Positions 1 to 5,848 of a DNA stretch of 8,905 nt are shown here, in pieces. Origin of the DNA: Clostridia bacterium. GTDB taxonomy: Bacteria; Bacillota; Clostridia; Oscillospirales; CAG-272. A model generated the notes under the pieces. It made no database searches. It was given only the letters and a program-made list of their open reading frames with translations, and was not told the origin of the DNA. The stretch covers positions 1-8,905 of the forward strand of contig JAFNVK010000018.1 in NCBI GenBank assembly GCA_017379815.1. Reading direction: 5' to 3'. Each line of letters opens with the position of its first letter. Position 1 is the stretch's first letter. The translations under genes and the position numbers were made by a program.

Positions 1-1911
1 GAGCAGGCGGTCCTGTCTGTCCGACATTGAGGTGGGGAGGCTATTGCAGATCACGCTTCGATGCTCCCATTCCCACAGGATGGGGAACTCCGCGCCTCTG
101 CGATCGCGCAGGGTGAGCGCTCCTTCGGTGCACTCCGCGCAGGAGCCAAGCTCGCGCCCCACGCACTTCTCCAGCGTCATCAGCGGAATGCGTCCGTAAA
201 CGATGACGGAGCAGGGCCCCGTAAGATCGCGGATCTGGGGCAGGGTCAGCTCGGGGGAGAGCAGGATCTCCTCAAGGCCGAGCGTTTCCAGCGCGGCAAC
301 GCTTTCCTTGTTGGTGGCGTTGAGACGGAAATCGCCAACGGGGATCATTCCCGCCTCGCGCACGAGTGCAAGATGCCCGAGGTTGCCGAGAAGCGCGTAG
401 CGTGCGCCCCTCTCCTTTGCCTCACGGAGCATTTTGCGGACGGTCTCCACGTCTCCGTCAAAGATGACGGGAGGAAGGACCACGCCCTCAATTCCCGCCT
501 CGTGGCGATCGAGGGGAAGATAGATGCGATCAAAGAAGGCGCGCGCCGCAGGGGTGATCTGGGCGGCGCTGTAAAAGCGTCCGCTCCTGCGGGCGCATTT
601 TTTCTCTGCCGACGAGCAGGGCGCATAGGGGCGCACCGCAAAGTCGGCTTTTTGTACTCGCTGTTCCTCCAGCGCGGCAACGGCGCGTCGGCGCAGGTCG
701 TTCAGGTGCGAGACGGGAACCATCAGCCCTTCGTCCAGCGTCAGCGTAAAGTGCTTTGCCTCGTAGGGGGTGTTGCCCATCTTCAACAGGCTTCGCTCGG
801 CGTTCTCGCGCGAGAGGGGAGCGTTTTGCGCCTCCAGCGGGCATTCGCCCGTGACGGTAGCCGTGTGCCGTCCGTCCGAGAGCGAGAGCTGCATGGGCTT
901 TCCGCGCAGGATGCGCGCCTCAACCTCCAGGGGAATGCGTCGGGTAATGCCGCGGAAGGGCTCGGCCTCTCGGCTTGCGCGCTTGTCGGCGTCCGAGCGG
1001 ACGCCAAGCATATTCCGTCCGATCCGTCCCGTAAAATAGCCGTCGGTAAAGCCGCCGCGCGAAAAGCTCTCGGCAAGCTCGCGCATCTCCTTCGGCGTTG
1101 CGCCCCGACCCTCGTCCAGCAGTCTGCGCCAGACGCGCGCCGTGTCGCGGACGTACTCGGGGGACTTCATGCGCCCCTCGATCTTAAGCGAGGAAACGCC
1201 CGATCGGATCAGCTCGGGCACGTGCTCGGCCAGGGAAAGATCCTTGAGCGAGAGGGGATAGGCCGCGCTCTCGCCGCGCCGCGCGGAGGCGTAGGGCAGG
1301 CGGCAGGGCTGTGCGCACTCGCCGCGGTTGCCGCTTCGTCCGCCCACGAGGGAGGAGAAGAGGCACTGCCCCGAATGGCTGACGCAGAGCGCGCCGTGAA
1401 TGAAGTATTCGACCTCGATGGGGGAGGAGCGAACGAGCTGCAAAAGGTTCTCGTAGGACGTCTCGCGCGCGACGACCATGCGCGAAAAGCCGAGCGACTG
1501 CAACAGTCTTCCCGCCTCCGCGTTGTGCGCGGACATCTGGGTAGAGGCGTGCAGCTCAAGCTCGGGATAGGTGCGGTGCAGGGCGGCCGCGCCGCCAAGA
1601 TCCGCCACGATCAGGGCGTCGATCCCTGCCTCGGCCGCCTCCTCGGCGGCGGCAAGATAGGCGGGCAGCTCGCGGTCGGAGAGCAGGGTGTTGAGCGTGA
1701 GATAGGTCTTTACGCCGTAGGCGTGCGCACGCAAAACGGCGGAGTGCAAAGCATCTCCGCCAAAGTTTTTTGCGTGCATACGGGCATTGAACTGCGACGA
1801 GCCGAAGTAAACGGCGTCCGCGCCTCCCTCGATGGCGGCGTCAAGCGCCTCGGGAGAGCCTGCGGGGCAGAGCAGCTCGGGCAATCCTCGTCCCTTGCAG
1901 GAATCAGACAT
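1..1911 (-). CDS. Peptidase U32 family protein (RlhA/YhbU-like), 3' end cut by window edge
   Basis: 637 residues are visible, reading from ATG at 1911 to the left edge with no stop. The U32 signature is a full match at residues 168-186 (EYFIHGALCVSHSGQCLFS: E-x-F-x2-G-x-x-C-x4-G-x-C-x-x-S). It is followed by GNRGECAQPCR (194-204) and the SLKIEGRMKS block (241-250). Cys176, Cys183, Cys199 and Cys203 are candidate iron-sulfur ligands, because several U32 proteins (RlhA, TrhP, UbiU/UbiV) use conserved cysteines this way. The N-terminus (LPELLCPAGSPEALDAAIEGGADAVYFG) is the usual start of the TIM-barrel-like domain. Residues about 315-415 resemble the DUF3656-type insert, and 430-637 look like a second barrel-like part. 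Known relatives hydroxylate 23S rRNA or modify tRNA; the old 'collagenase' name is probably misleading here. The start overlaps the zapA stop (ATGTCTGA) and has no good Shine-Dalgarno, which suggests translational coupling. The family is certain; the substrate is not. Confidence 0.93.
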   Translation of the reverse strand, partial: MSDSCKGRGLPELLCPAGSPEALDAAIEGGADAVYFGSSQFNARMHAKNFGGDALHSAVLRAHAYGVKTYLTLNTLLSDRELPAYLAAAEEAAEAGIDALIVADLGGAAALHRTYPELELHASTQMSAHNAEAGRLLQSLGFSRMVVARETSYENLLQLVRSSPIEVEYFIHGALCVSHSGQCLFSSLVGGRSGNRGECAQPCRLPYASARRGESAAYPLSLKDLSLAEHVPELIRSGVSSLKIEGRMKSPEYVRDTARVWRRLLDEGRGATPKEMRELAESFSRGGFTDGYFTGRIGRNMLGVRSDADKRASREAEPFRGITRRIPLEVEARILRGKPMQLSLSDGRHTATVTGECPLEAQNAPLSRENAERSLLKMGNTPYEAKHFTLTLDEGLMVPVSHLNDLRRRAVAALEEQRVQKADFAVRPYAPCSSAEKKCARRSGRFYSAAQITPAARAFFDRIYLPLDRHEAGIEGVVLPPVIFDGDVETVRKMLREAKERGARYALLGNLGHLALVREAGMIPVGDFRLNATNKESVAALETLGLEEILLSPELTLPQIRDLTGPCSVIVYGRIPLMTLEKCVGRELGSCAECTEGALTLRDRRGAEFPILWEWEHRSVICNSLPTSMSDRQDRLL

Positions 1912-2446
1912 CGCTGAAGGTCAACAGATCGAACATCGTGCCGACGCGATTCTTCTGCGGCTTGGTGTTCTTCTTCTGGCTGTCCTCCTCTGCGGGAGCC
2001 ACGGGAGCTTCGGCGGGGGCGGGAGCAACCGGCTCCTCGGGAGCGGCCTCGGGCTTCTTGACCTCGGTCTCGGCAGGGGTGGGAGCTACGGCCGTGATGG
2101 AGGCGCGGTCCAGGATGGAGCGCATTACGGCGGCATCCTTGCGCAGGTTATCCATTTCCAGCTGCATGCTCTCGATCGTCTGCTTCAGCTTCTCGTTCTC
2201 GCCGGCAAAGCGGAAGGCGTCCTTCTCGACCTTCTTGAAGGCCTCCTGCATGGCGATGCGCTCGGAGCAATAGGAGAGCGCGCAGAGGATCGCGGCCTCG
2301 TTCTTGGTGCAACGGGGGCTCTTGAGGTTGATGTCGCGCATTCTGCGATCCAGGATGCTAACGATGTTCTCGACCTCGTCGGGGGAAGCGTCGCTGATGA
2401 TGTTCAGCTCCATGTCGGCAACGGTAATGGCGTACTTTTGTTTCAT
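1904..2446 (-). CDS. zapA: Cell division protein ZapA with Pro/Ala-rich linker and conserved-looking C-terminal tail
   Basis: 180 residues. Residues 1-65 form the small ZapA head (MKQKYAITVADMELNIISDASPDEV..., then DRRMRDI and AILCALSYCSERI). Residues about 62-112 are a predicted coiled coil, as in ZapA dimers and tetramers. ZapA binds FtsZ and bundles its protofilaments at the division ring in the cytoplasm. The typical protein is about 90-110 residues, so this one carries an extension. It has a low-complexity Pro/Ala/Glu linker (about 118-155), a basic patch (KKNTKPQKNR, 158-167) and the hydrophobic/acidic end VGTMFDLLTFSDV. The ATG at 2446 sits 14 nt after AGGAAAGG (2468-2461), a rather long spacing. 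It is first in an operon with the U32 gene, overlapping it by 8 bases. The head is a confident family call; the role of the tail is unknown. Confidence 0.85.
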   Translation of the reverse strand: MKQKYAITVADMELNIISDASPDEVENIVSILDRRMRDINLKSPRCTKNEAAILCALSYCSERIAMQEAFKKVEKDAFRFAGENEKLKQTIESMQLEMDNLRKDAAVMRSILDRASITAVAPTPAETEVKKPEAAPEEPVAPAPAEAPVAPAEEDSQKKNTKPQKNRVGTMFDLLTFSDV

Positions 2447-2520
2447 GGTGTAACTCGAATCCTTTCCTACGCCGCGGCGAAAGCGCTTCTCCGCAGCATA
2501 ACATATAATCGTCTAAGTCT

Positions 2521-2526
2521 ATTATA
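2521..2526 (-). promoter_or_regulatory. Probable -10 element of the zapA-U32 operon
   Basis: On the minus strand a perfect TATAAT lies at 2526-2521, about 75 bases before the zapA start. The matching -35 position (2549-2544) reads TTTTCT, which is far from TTGACA. The upstream T- and A-rich tracts may compensate as an UP-like element. A second TATAAT on the opposite strand (2504-2509) makes the pair an inverted repeat, so the true transcription start is uncertain. Confidence 0.5.
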
Positions 2527-2631
2527 CAATAAAAAAAGAGAAAAGAAAAGAGGTTTTTTGCATTTTTTCAAAAACTTTTTTCAAAAAGAATGCGTTTTTT
2601 CGGCAAAAGTGGGGCGGCGTGTAAAAAAGCC
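2527..2631. other. AT-rich divergent spacer with repeated A and T tracts
   Basis: This spacer separates the zapA and udp promoters. It contains runs of 5-7 A or T at 2532-2538, 2554-2559, 2563-2568, 2570-2574, 2576-2581, 2583-2587 and 2595-2600. GCATTTTTT (2560-2568) can pair with AAAAAGAATGC (2583-2593), giving a weak AT-rich hairpin. The likely role is DNA bending or promoter stimulation. No reading frame here looks coding. Confidence 0.5.
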
Positions 2632-2660
2632 TTGCGCCGAGCGCGCTTTTGTGGTACAAT
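2632..2660 (+). promoter_or_regulatory. Sigma-A-type promoter of uridine phosphorylase gene
   Basis: The -35 element TTGCGC (2632-2637) is separated by exactly 17 bases from the -10 element TACAAT (2655-2660). The -10 is preceded by TGG, giving an extended -10 (TGnTACAAT). The predicted start of transcription is near 2667, leaving a leader of about 48 nt before the start codon. Confidence 0.75.
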
Positions 2661-2681
2661 AAAGGCAGATCCCGAATACAC

Positions 2682-2695
2682 GCGCCCACAGGCGC
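2682..2695 (+). promoter_or_regulatory. Small GC hairpin in the udp leader, next to the ribosome binding site
   Basis: GCGCC (2682-2686) pairs with GGCGC (2691-2695) around a 4-base loop, CACA. It ends two bases before the Shine-Dalgarno region GAAGGAGAG (2698-2706). It could protect the 5' end of the mRNA or keep the ribosome binding site open. Five GC pairs are suggestive but can arise by chance. Confidence 0.35.
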
Positions 2696-2714
2696 ACGAA
2701 GGAGAGCTTTGGCT

Positions 2715-3485
2715 ATGTTAAAAACCGATCAAAAGCAATTTCACGTTCCCGTTGCCCCCGGAGACATTGGCAAATGGTGCATTCTTCCCGGCGATCCCGG
2801 ACGATGCGAGAAGATCGTTTCGCATCTGCAAAATCCCGTTCACGTCGGTCTTAACCGCGAGTTCAACGTCTGGAACGGCGAGCTTGACGGCGAGACGGTC
2901 ACGGTCTGCTCCACGGGCATCGGCGGCCCTTCCACGGCCATCGCGGTCGAGGAGCTTGCCGCCTGCGGTGCGCACACCTTTATCCGCGTGGGCACCTGCG
3001 GAGGCATTTCGCTCGACGTGCAGAGCGGTGACGTGGTGATCGCCACGGGTGCCGTGCGCCAGGACGGAACCTCTCACGAGTACGCGCCCCCCGAGTTCCC
3101 CGCCGTTTCGGATCCGCACGTGCTTTTTGCCCTGATGCAGGCGGCAAACGAGGAAGGACTTCGCTCGCACGCAGGCGTTGTGCAAAGCAAGGATGCCTTC
3201 TACGGTCAGCACCGTCCGCAAAATATGCCCACCTCGGCTTCGCTTCTCGAAAAATGGGAGGCCTGGAAGCGCCTTGGCGTGCTGGCCAGCGAGATGGAGG
3301 CCTCCACGCTCTTTACGGTCGGCGCGGCGCGCGGACTGCACACGGGCGCGGTCTTCCACGTTATCTGGAACCAGGAGCGTGCCAACGCAGGTCTTGACAC
3401 CGACGCCGAGGAGGATCATGACACCGACAAAGCGATCCGAACGGCCATCGCCGCGATCCGTCTGCTTATTGCGGGCAAGGCCTGA
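2715..3485 (+). CDS. udp: Uridine phosphorylase (EC 2.4.2.3)
   Basis: 256 residues, the usual length for the family. The enzyme splits uridine with phosphate into uracil and ribose-1-phosphate, for cytoplasmic pyrimidine salvage and pentose recovery. The nucleoside phosphorylase type I fold is shown by LPGDPGR (24-30), VCSTGIGGPS (64-73), RVGTCGG (91-97) and SEMEAST (192-198). Phosphate-site residues known from E. coli Udp are present at matching positions: Gly26, Arg30, Arg48, Arg91 and Thr94. Uracil recognition is indicated by Gln165 and Arg167 in FYGQHRP, which correspond to Gln166 and Arg168 of E. coli. Ribose binding is indicated by Glu193-Met194-Glu195. These features favour Udp over purine phosphorylase DeoD. 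The ATG at 2715 was chosen because GGAG (2701-2704) lies 10 bases upstream and homology begins there; an in-frame ATG at 2649 lies inside the promoter. The gene is monocistronic, with a promoter before it and a terminator after it. Confidence 0.93.
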   Translation: MLKTDQKQFHVPVAPGDIGKWCILPGDPGRCEKIVSHLQNPVHVGLNREFNVWNGELDGETVTVCSTGIGGPSTAIAVEELAACGAHTFIRVGTCGGISLDVQSGDVVIATGAVRQDGTSHEYAPPEFPAVSDPHVLFALMQAANEEGLRSHAGVVQSKDAFYGQHRPQNMPTSASLLEKWEAWKRLGVLASEMEASTLFTVGAARGLHTGAVFHVIWNQERANAGLDTDAEEDHDTDKAIRTAIAAIRLLIAGKA

Positions 3486-3515
3486 CCTGCAAGCCTGTTT
3501 TTCCCCGCCGTTCAT

Positions 3516-3556
3516 AAAAAGCCGCCCGCCTCGCGATCGCGAGGCGGGCGTTTTTA
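3516..3556. terminator. Bidirectional terminator between udp and the CE15-like gene (perfect 28-bp palindrome)
   Basis: CGCCCGCCTCGCGA (3523-3536) is followed directly by its exact reverse complement (3537-3550). An A-run (3516-3520) lies on the left and a T-run (3551-3555) on the right, so a stem plus U-tract forms in transcripts from either strand. It sits between the ends of two convergent genes, as expected for a shared Rho-independent terminator. Confidence 0.88.
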
Positions 3557-3557
3557 T

Positions 3558-3641
3558 TGCGCGTTACTTTGTACGTTCGTTCTGCGTGCTTTCTGCGCGT
3601 AACCTTATACGTTCGTTCTGCGTGCTTTCTGCACGTTACTT
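3558..3641. repeat. Tandem repeat, 36-bp unit, about 2.3 copies
   Basis: A 25-bp stretch beginning TACGTTCGTTCTGCGTGC occurs identically at 3572-3596 and 3608-3632, a 36-bp period. Read on the minus strand, the units are 3641-3606, 3605-3570 and a 12-base partial third copy at 3569-3558. The first unit contains the last Lys codon and the TAA stop of the CE15-like gene. The second has TTA at the equivalent place, and the third has TAA again. The array therefore looks like a duplication across the gene's 3' end. Only two full copies without spacers exist, so it is not a CRISPR. Confidence 0.85.
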
Positions 3642-4673
3642 TTGCGCGTTAAGGTATTGGATAAAGTAATTCCAGTCGCGTCTGCTGAGGAAGTGGCTGC
3701 CCTCGCGGACGTGGTAGGCGATGCGTCCCTCGTGCAGGGGATGCTCGGTGGCAGGGAAGTCACCCTCGTGGATAAAGCCGACGGATCCTTGCTCGCGGTA
3801 GTACTCGCCTGCCGCAACGCAGGCAAGGAATTCGTTGGGCGGGCAGGCCCAGGTGTCCTCAATGCCGCTTGCCACGTAGACGCGGTTCGGATAGTTGGCC
3901 GCCAGCAGAAAATGCTGATCGTAGGGCATGGATTCCTCATTCTGTGCAAAGGTATGATACTTGCGGCAGAACCAGTAGGGGAAGAGCTTGCAGATGTCGG
4001 CCACGCGCTCGCCCGTGTTCTCGCGTGCGATCGCCGCGCCGCCGCAGCCCGAATCGTTGGAGAAGGCGCAGTAGAAGCGCTCGTCCATCGCTCCGGCAAG
4101 CAGAGCGGTCTTGCCGAGGCGGGAGTGACCCACCACGCTGATGCGGCCGTGATCCAGCTCGGGCAGGGTCATGGCGTAGTCCATCACGCGCATAGCGGCC
4201 CATGCCCACATGGCGATCTTGCCCATGCGCTCGCCCTCGGGCTCGCCGTCGGGATAGAGCACGCCGGCAAGGCCGTTTGTGTAGTCGCCGTCGTCCGAGG
4301 TCACGTCCTTATAGCAGAAGGTCAGGGTAGCGTAGCCCTGATCCACGATCTCCTCGGTGGGCTGGTACTTGTCGGGCACGAGGTCGGTAAAGTTGACGTG
4401 AATGAAGGCGGGGACCGGCTTTTCCGTCTTCATGGGCAGGGTATAGTAAACGGGGAAGGCGAACTCGCCAAAGTCGGCCTTCACGCAAAGGCGCAGGCTG
4501 ATCAGATGTGCCTTGCCGCCAAAGAAGCGCTTGTCGCGCTTGATCTCCTCGGCCGTGACCGAGAGGGGCGCGGGAGGCAGATAGCCGAATTCCTCGCGCT
4601 GCAAAATCTCCAACAGCTCCGCCTTTGTGCGGCCCTTGAGTGAGGGCAGACGGTTGATGAGCTCCTGATTCAT
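3636..4673 (-). CDS. Cytoplasmic glucuronoyl-esterase-like (CE15-type) alpha/beta hydrolase
   Basis: 345 residues with no signal peptide. The nucleophile motif GHSRLGKTALLAGAMDERF (182-200) corresponds to GCSRxGKGA of glucuronoyl esterases, with Ser184 as nucleophile. Asp207 (SNDSGCGGAA) lies exactly 23 residues after the Ser, where fungal CE15 enzymes have catalytic Glu (QESGAGGAA). His327 in REGSHFLSRRDW matches the family's R-x-G-x-H-x3-x-DW end motif. Asp273 (SGIEDTWACPPNEF) is an alternative acid. CE15 enzymes split esters between 4-O-methyl-glucuronic acid and lignin alcohols; related bacterial proteins are often annotated acetylxylan esterase. Lack of a signal suggests action on small imported esters, which is an inference. 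The ATG at 4673 is 7 bases after AAGGAGG (4687-4681), a strong ribosome binding site. A near-consensus promoter precedes it, and it converges with udp. The fold and family are confident; the substrate is not. Confidence 0.85.
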   Translation of the reverse strand: MNQELINRLPSLKGRTKAELLEILQREEFGYLPPAPLSVTAEEIKRDKRFFGGKAHLISLRLCVKADFGEFAFPVYYTLPMKTEKPVPAFIHVNFTDLVPDKYQPTEEIVDQGYATLTFCYKDVTSDDGDYTNGLAGVLYPDGEPEGERMGKIAMWAWAAMRVMDYAMTLPELDHGRISVVGHSRLGKTALLAGAMDERFYCAFSNDSGCGGAAIARENTGERVADICKLFPYWFCRKYHTFAQNEESMPYDQHFLLAANYPNRVYVASGIEDTWACPPNEFLACVAAGEYYREQGSVGFIHEGDFPATEHPLHEGRIAYHVREGSHFLSRRDWNYFIQYLNAQK

Positions 4674-4709
4674 GACAGATCCTCCTTGTGTAACGGATTC
4701 AACGGGTCT

Positions 4710-4738
4710 ATTGTATCACAAAAGCCGGAGATTGTCAA
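4710..4738 (-). promoter_or_regulatory. Near-consensus promoter of the CE15-like gene
   Basis: On the minus strand, TTGACA (4738-4733) and TACAAT (4715-4710) are separated by 17 bases. TGA directly before the -10 gives an extended -10. Transcription should start near 4703, giving a leader of about 30 nt that contains AAGGAGG. The strength of the promoter suggests substantial constitutive expression unless it is repressed. Confidence 0.82.
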
Positions 4739-4828
4739 GCACCAAAGGAAAGGTGAGGGGAAAGGCGGCCTTTCATCGGGAGGCCTTGCAGGGAGAGGCG
4801 CTTTTTCTGCTTTGCGGAAAGGTTTTCC
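4739..4828. other. Divergent spacer between the CE15-like and deacetylase promoters
   Basis: About 90 bases, not AT-rich, with GGAAAGG at 4747-4753, 4759-4765 and 4816-4822. It also holds two short inverted repeats: GAAAGG-CGG-CCTTTC at 4760-4774 and GGAAA-GGT-TTTCC at 4816-4828. The second abuts the -35 element of the deacetylase promoter, so it could be an operator. No coding sequence is evident. Confidence 0.35.
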
Positions 4829-4857
4829 TTGACAGAAAACGCCTTTCGCGGTATAAT
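4829..4857 (+). promoter_or_regulatory. Consensus sigma-A promoter of the polysaccharide deacetylase gene
   Basis: TTGACA (4829-4834) and TATAAT (4852-4857) are both perfect and are spaced by 17 bases. Transcription should start around 4864. The short leader contains GAAAGGAG just before the ATG at 4895. Confidence 0.9.
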
Positions 4858-4894
4858 GAGGGTAAGCAACGTCTTTTGCCGAAAGGAGACTCCC

Positions 4895-5722
4895 ATGCCT
4901 GCTTGCCGCTCTGCTTTTTCCCGTTCGTTTCTCCGCGCTCTGGCGCTTTTGTGCCTTGTGTCCCTGCTTTTGCCCGGACTGTGCGGCTGCATTCACGGCG
5001 TGTCCGTCTCCGACGGAAACGAGACCGAGCCCGACCCGGACGTGCCCGCCATGGGACGCCCCGACGATCCGCCAAAGAAGCGCGTGGCCCTCACCTTTGA
5101 CGACGGACCGCAGCACTACGTGGAGCGTACCAAGGCCCTTGTGGACGAGCTGGCAAGATATGGCTTTGAGGCCACCTTCTTTGTCGTGGGCAACCGCGTC
5201 GCGGGCGGTGACGCTCTCTCCTACGCCGTGGAGCACGGCTGCGAGATCGGCATTCACGGATACACACACGATCCCGACCACTACTACGATTCCTGCACGC
5301 AGGAGCGCTACGAGGAGGAGCTTGAGCGCACGCGCCAGGCGATCCTCTCGGCCGTTCCGGGCTATGAGGTCAAGCTGATGCGCCCCATCGGGGGAAGGAT
5401 CACCTCCGCGCGCATTCGCGAGTGCCCCTACGCCGTGATCGGCTGGGACGTGGACTCCTGCGACTGGGAGAACAAATACTATTCCGGCATCTCGGACGAG
5501 GAAGCCGACCGCCGCGTCAACAGGATCGTGGAGAACGTCATGTCCGCGGTGGAGGACGGCTCGATCGTGCTTCTGCACGATATCTACGAGAGCACCTACG
5601 ACGCCGCCGTAATCCTCATTCAGCGTCTTTACGAGGAGGGCTACGAGCTGGTTACCGTCTCCGAGCTGCTCGGCGATGCGCTTGAGACTGGACGAGCCTA
5701 CGGCACGCTGGATATCAACTGA
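4895..5722 (+). CDS. Polysaccharide deacetylase (CE4/NodB family), probable lipoprotein
   Basis: 275 residues. The N-terminus has Arg residues, a hydrophobic core (about 13-27) and LCGC ending at Cys32, which is close to a lipobox. A flexible acidic/Pro-rich linker (33-60) follows, so the catalytic domain probably sits outside the membrane. NodB motifs are visible: TFDDGP (67-72; Asp69 as base, Asp70 as metal ligand), HGYTH (His121 and His125, metal ligands), RPIGGR (163-168, variant motif 3), WDVDSCDW (184-191, motif 4) and VLLHD (225-229, His228, motif 5). The family removes acetyl groups from peptidoglycan amino sugars or other polysaccharides in a metal-dependent reaction; the peptidoglycan GlcNAc or MurNAc choice cannot be read here. 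The ATG at 4895 was chosen because AAAGGAG (4882-4888) lies 6 bases upstream; an earlier in-frame ATG at 4829 falls within the promoter. A promoter and terminator make it a single-gene unit. Confidence 0.9.
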   Translation: MPACRSAFSRSFLRALALLCLVSLLLPGLCGCIHGVSVSDGNETEPDPDVPAMGRPDDPPKKRVALTFDDGPQHYVERTKALVDELARYGFEATFFVVGNRVAGGDALSYAVEHGCEIGIHGYTHDPDHYYDSCTQERYEEELERTRQAILSAVPGYEVKLMRPIGGRITSARIRECPYAVIGWDVDSCDWENKYYSGISDEEADRRVNRIVENVMSAVEDGSIVLLHDIYESTYDAAVILIQRLYEEGYELVTVSELLGDALETGRAYGTLDIN

Positions 5723-5728
5723 AGCGAA

Positions 5729-5766
5729 AGCACCGTTCCCCCGAAAAAGGGAGCGGTGCTTTTTTC
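5729..5766 (+). terminator. Rho-independent terminator of the deacetylase gene
   Basis: AGCACCGTTCCC (5729-5740) pairs with GGGAGCGGTGCT (5749-5760) with one G-U pair and an 8-base loop. The stem is followed by a T-run through 5765. It begins 6 bases after the stop codon. Confidence 0.92.
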
Positions 5767-5819
5767 GCGTTTTTTCACTACCGTGGCGAAAAAAATGTAA
5801 AATTTCGCTCAAATCATCA

Positions 5820-5848
5820 TTGACAACCCTTTTTTTGTATGATATACT
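5820..5848 (+). promoter_or_regulatory. Promoter of the SH3-repeat lipoprotein gene
   Basis: TTGACA (5820-5825) and TATACT (5843-5848) are spaced by 17 bases, with TGA before the -10 (extended). An inverted repeat, ATGATA-TAC-TATCAT (5839-5853), covers the -10 element and might bind a regulator. Transcription should start near 5855, leaving a leader of roughly 70 nt. The only fold I see in the leader is a very small hairpin (AGGC-GTAT-GCCT, about 5867-5878). Confidence 0.82.

Noticed and set aside
61..1917. A 618-codon open frame on the plus strand opposite the U32 gene
   Set aside because: It is antisense to a gene with a full family signature, has no recognisable domain or ribosome binding site, and arises from GC-rich codon usage.
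2560..2600. Rho-independent terminator in the zapA-udp spacer
   Set aside because: The stem is almost entirely A-T and lies between divergent genes where no transcript needs ending. A bending or UP-like role is more likely.
2649..2714. Upstream in-frame ATG as the start of uridine phosphorylase
   Set aside because: It lies within the promoter spacer ahead of the predicted transcription start. ATG 2715 has the good ribosome binding site and matches family length.
3572..3632. CRISPR-like repeat
   Set aside because: Only two full contiguous units with no unique spacers, no further copies and no cas genes; it is a simple tandem duplication.
3642..4643. A 333-codon plus-strand frame, and a 380-codon minus-strand frame at 4670-5812
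   Set aside because: Both mirror real genes (the CE15-like gene and the deacetylase), carry no domain, and cross identified promoters or terminators.
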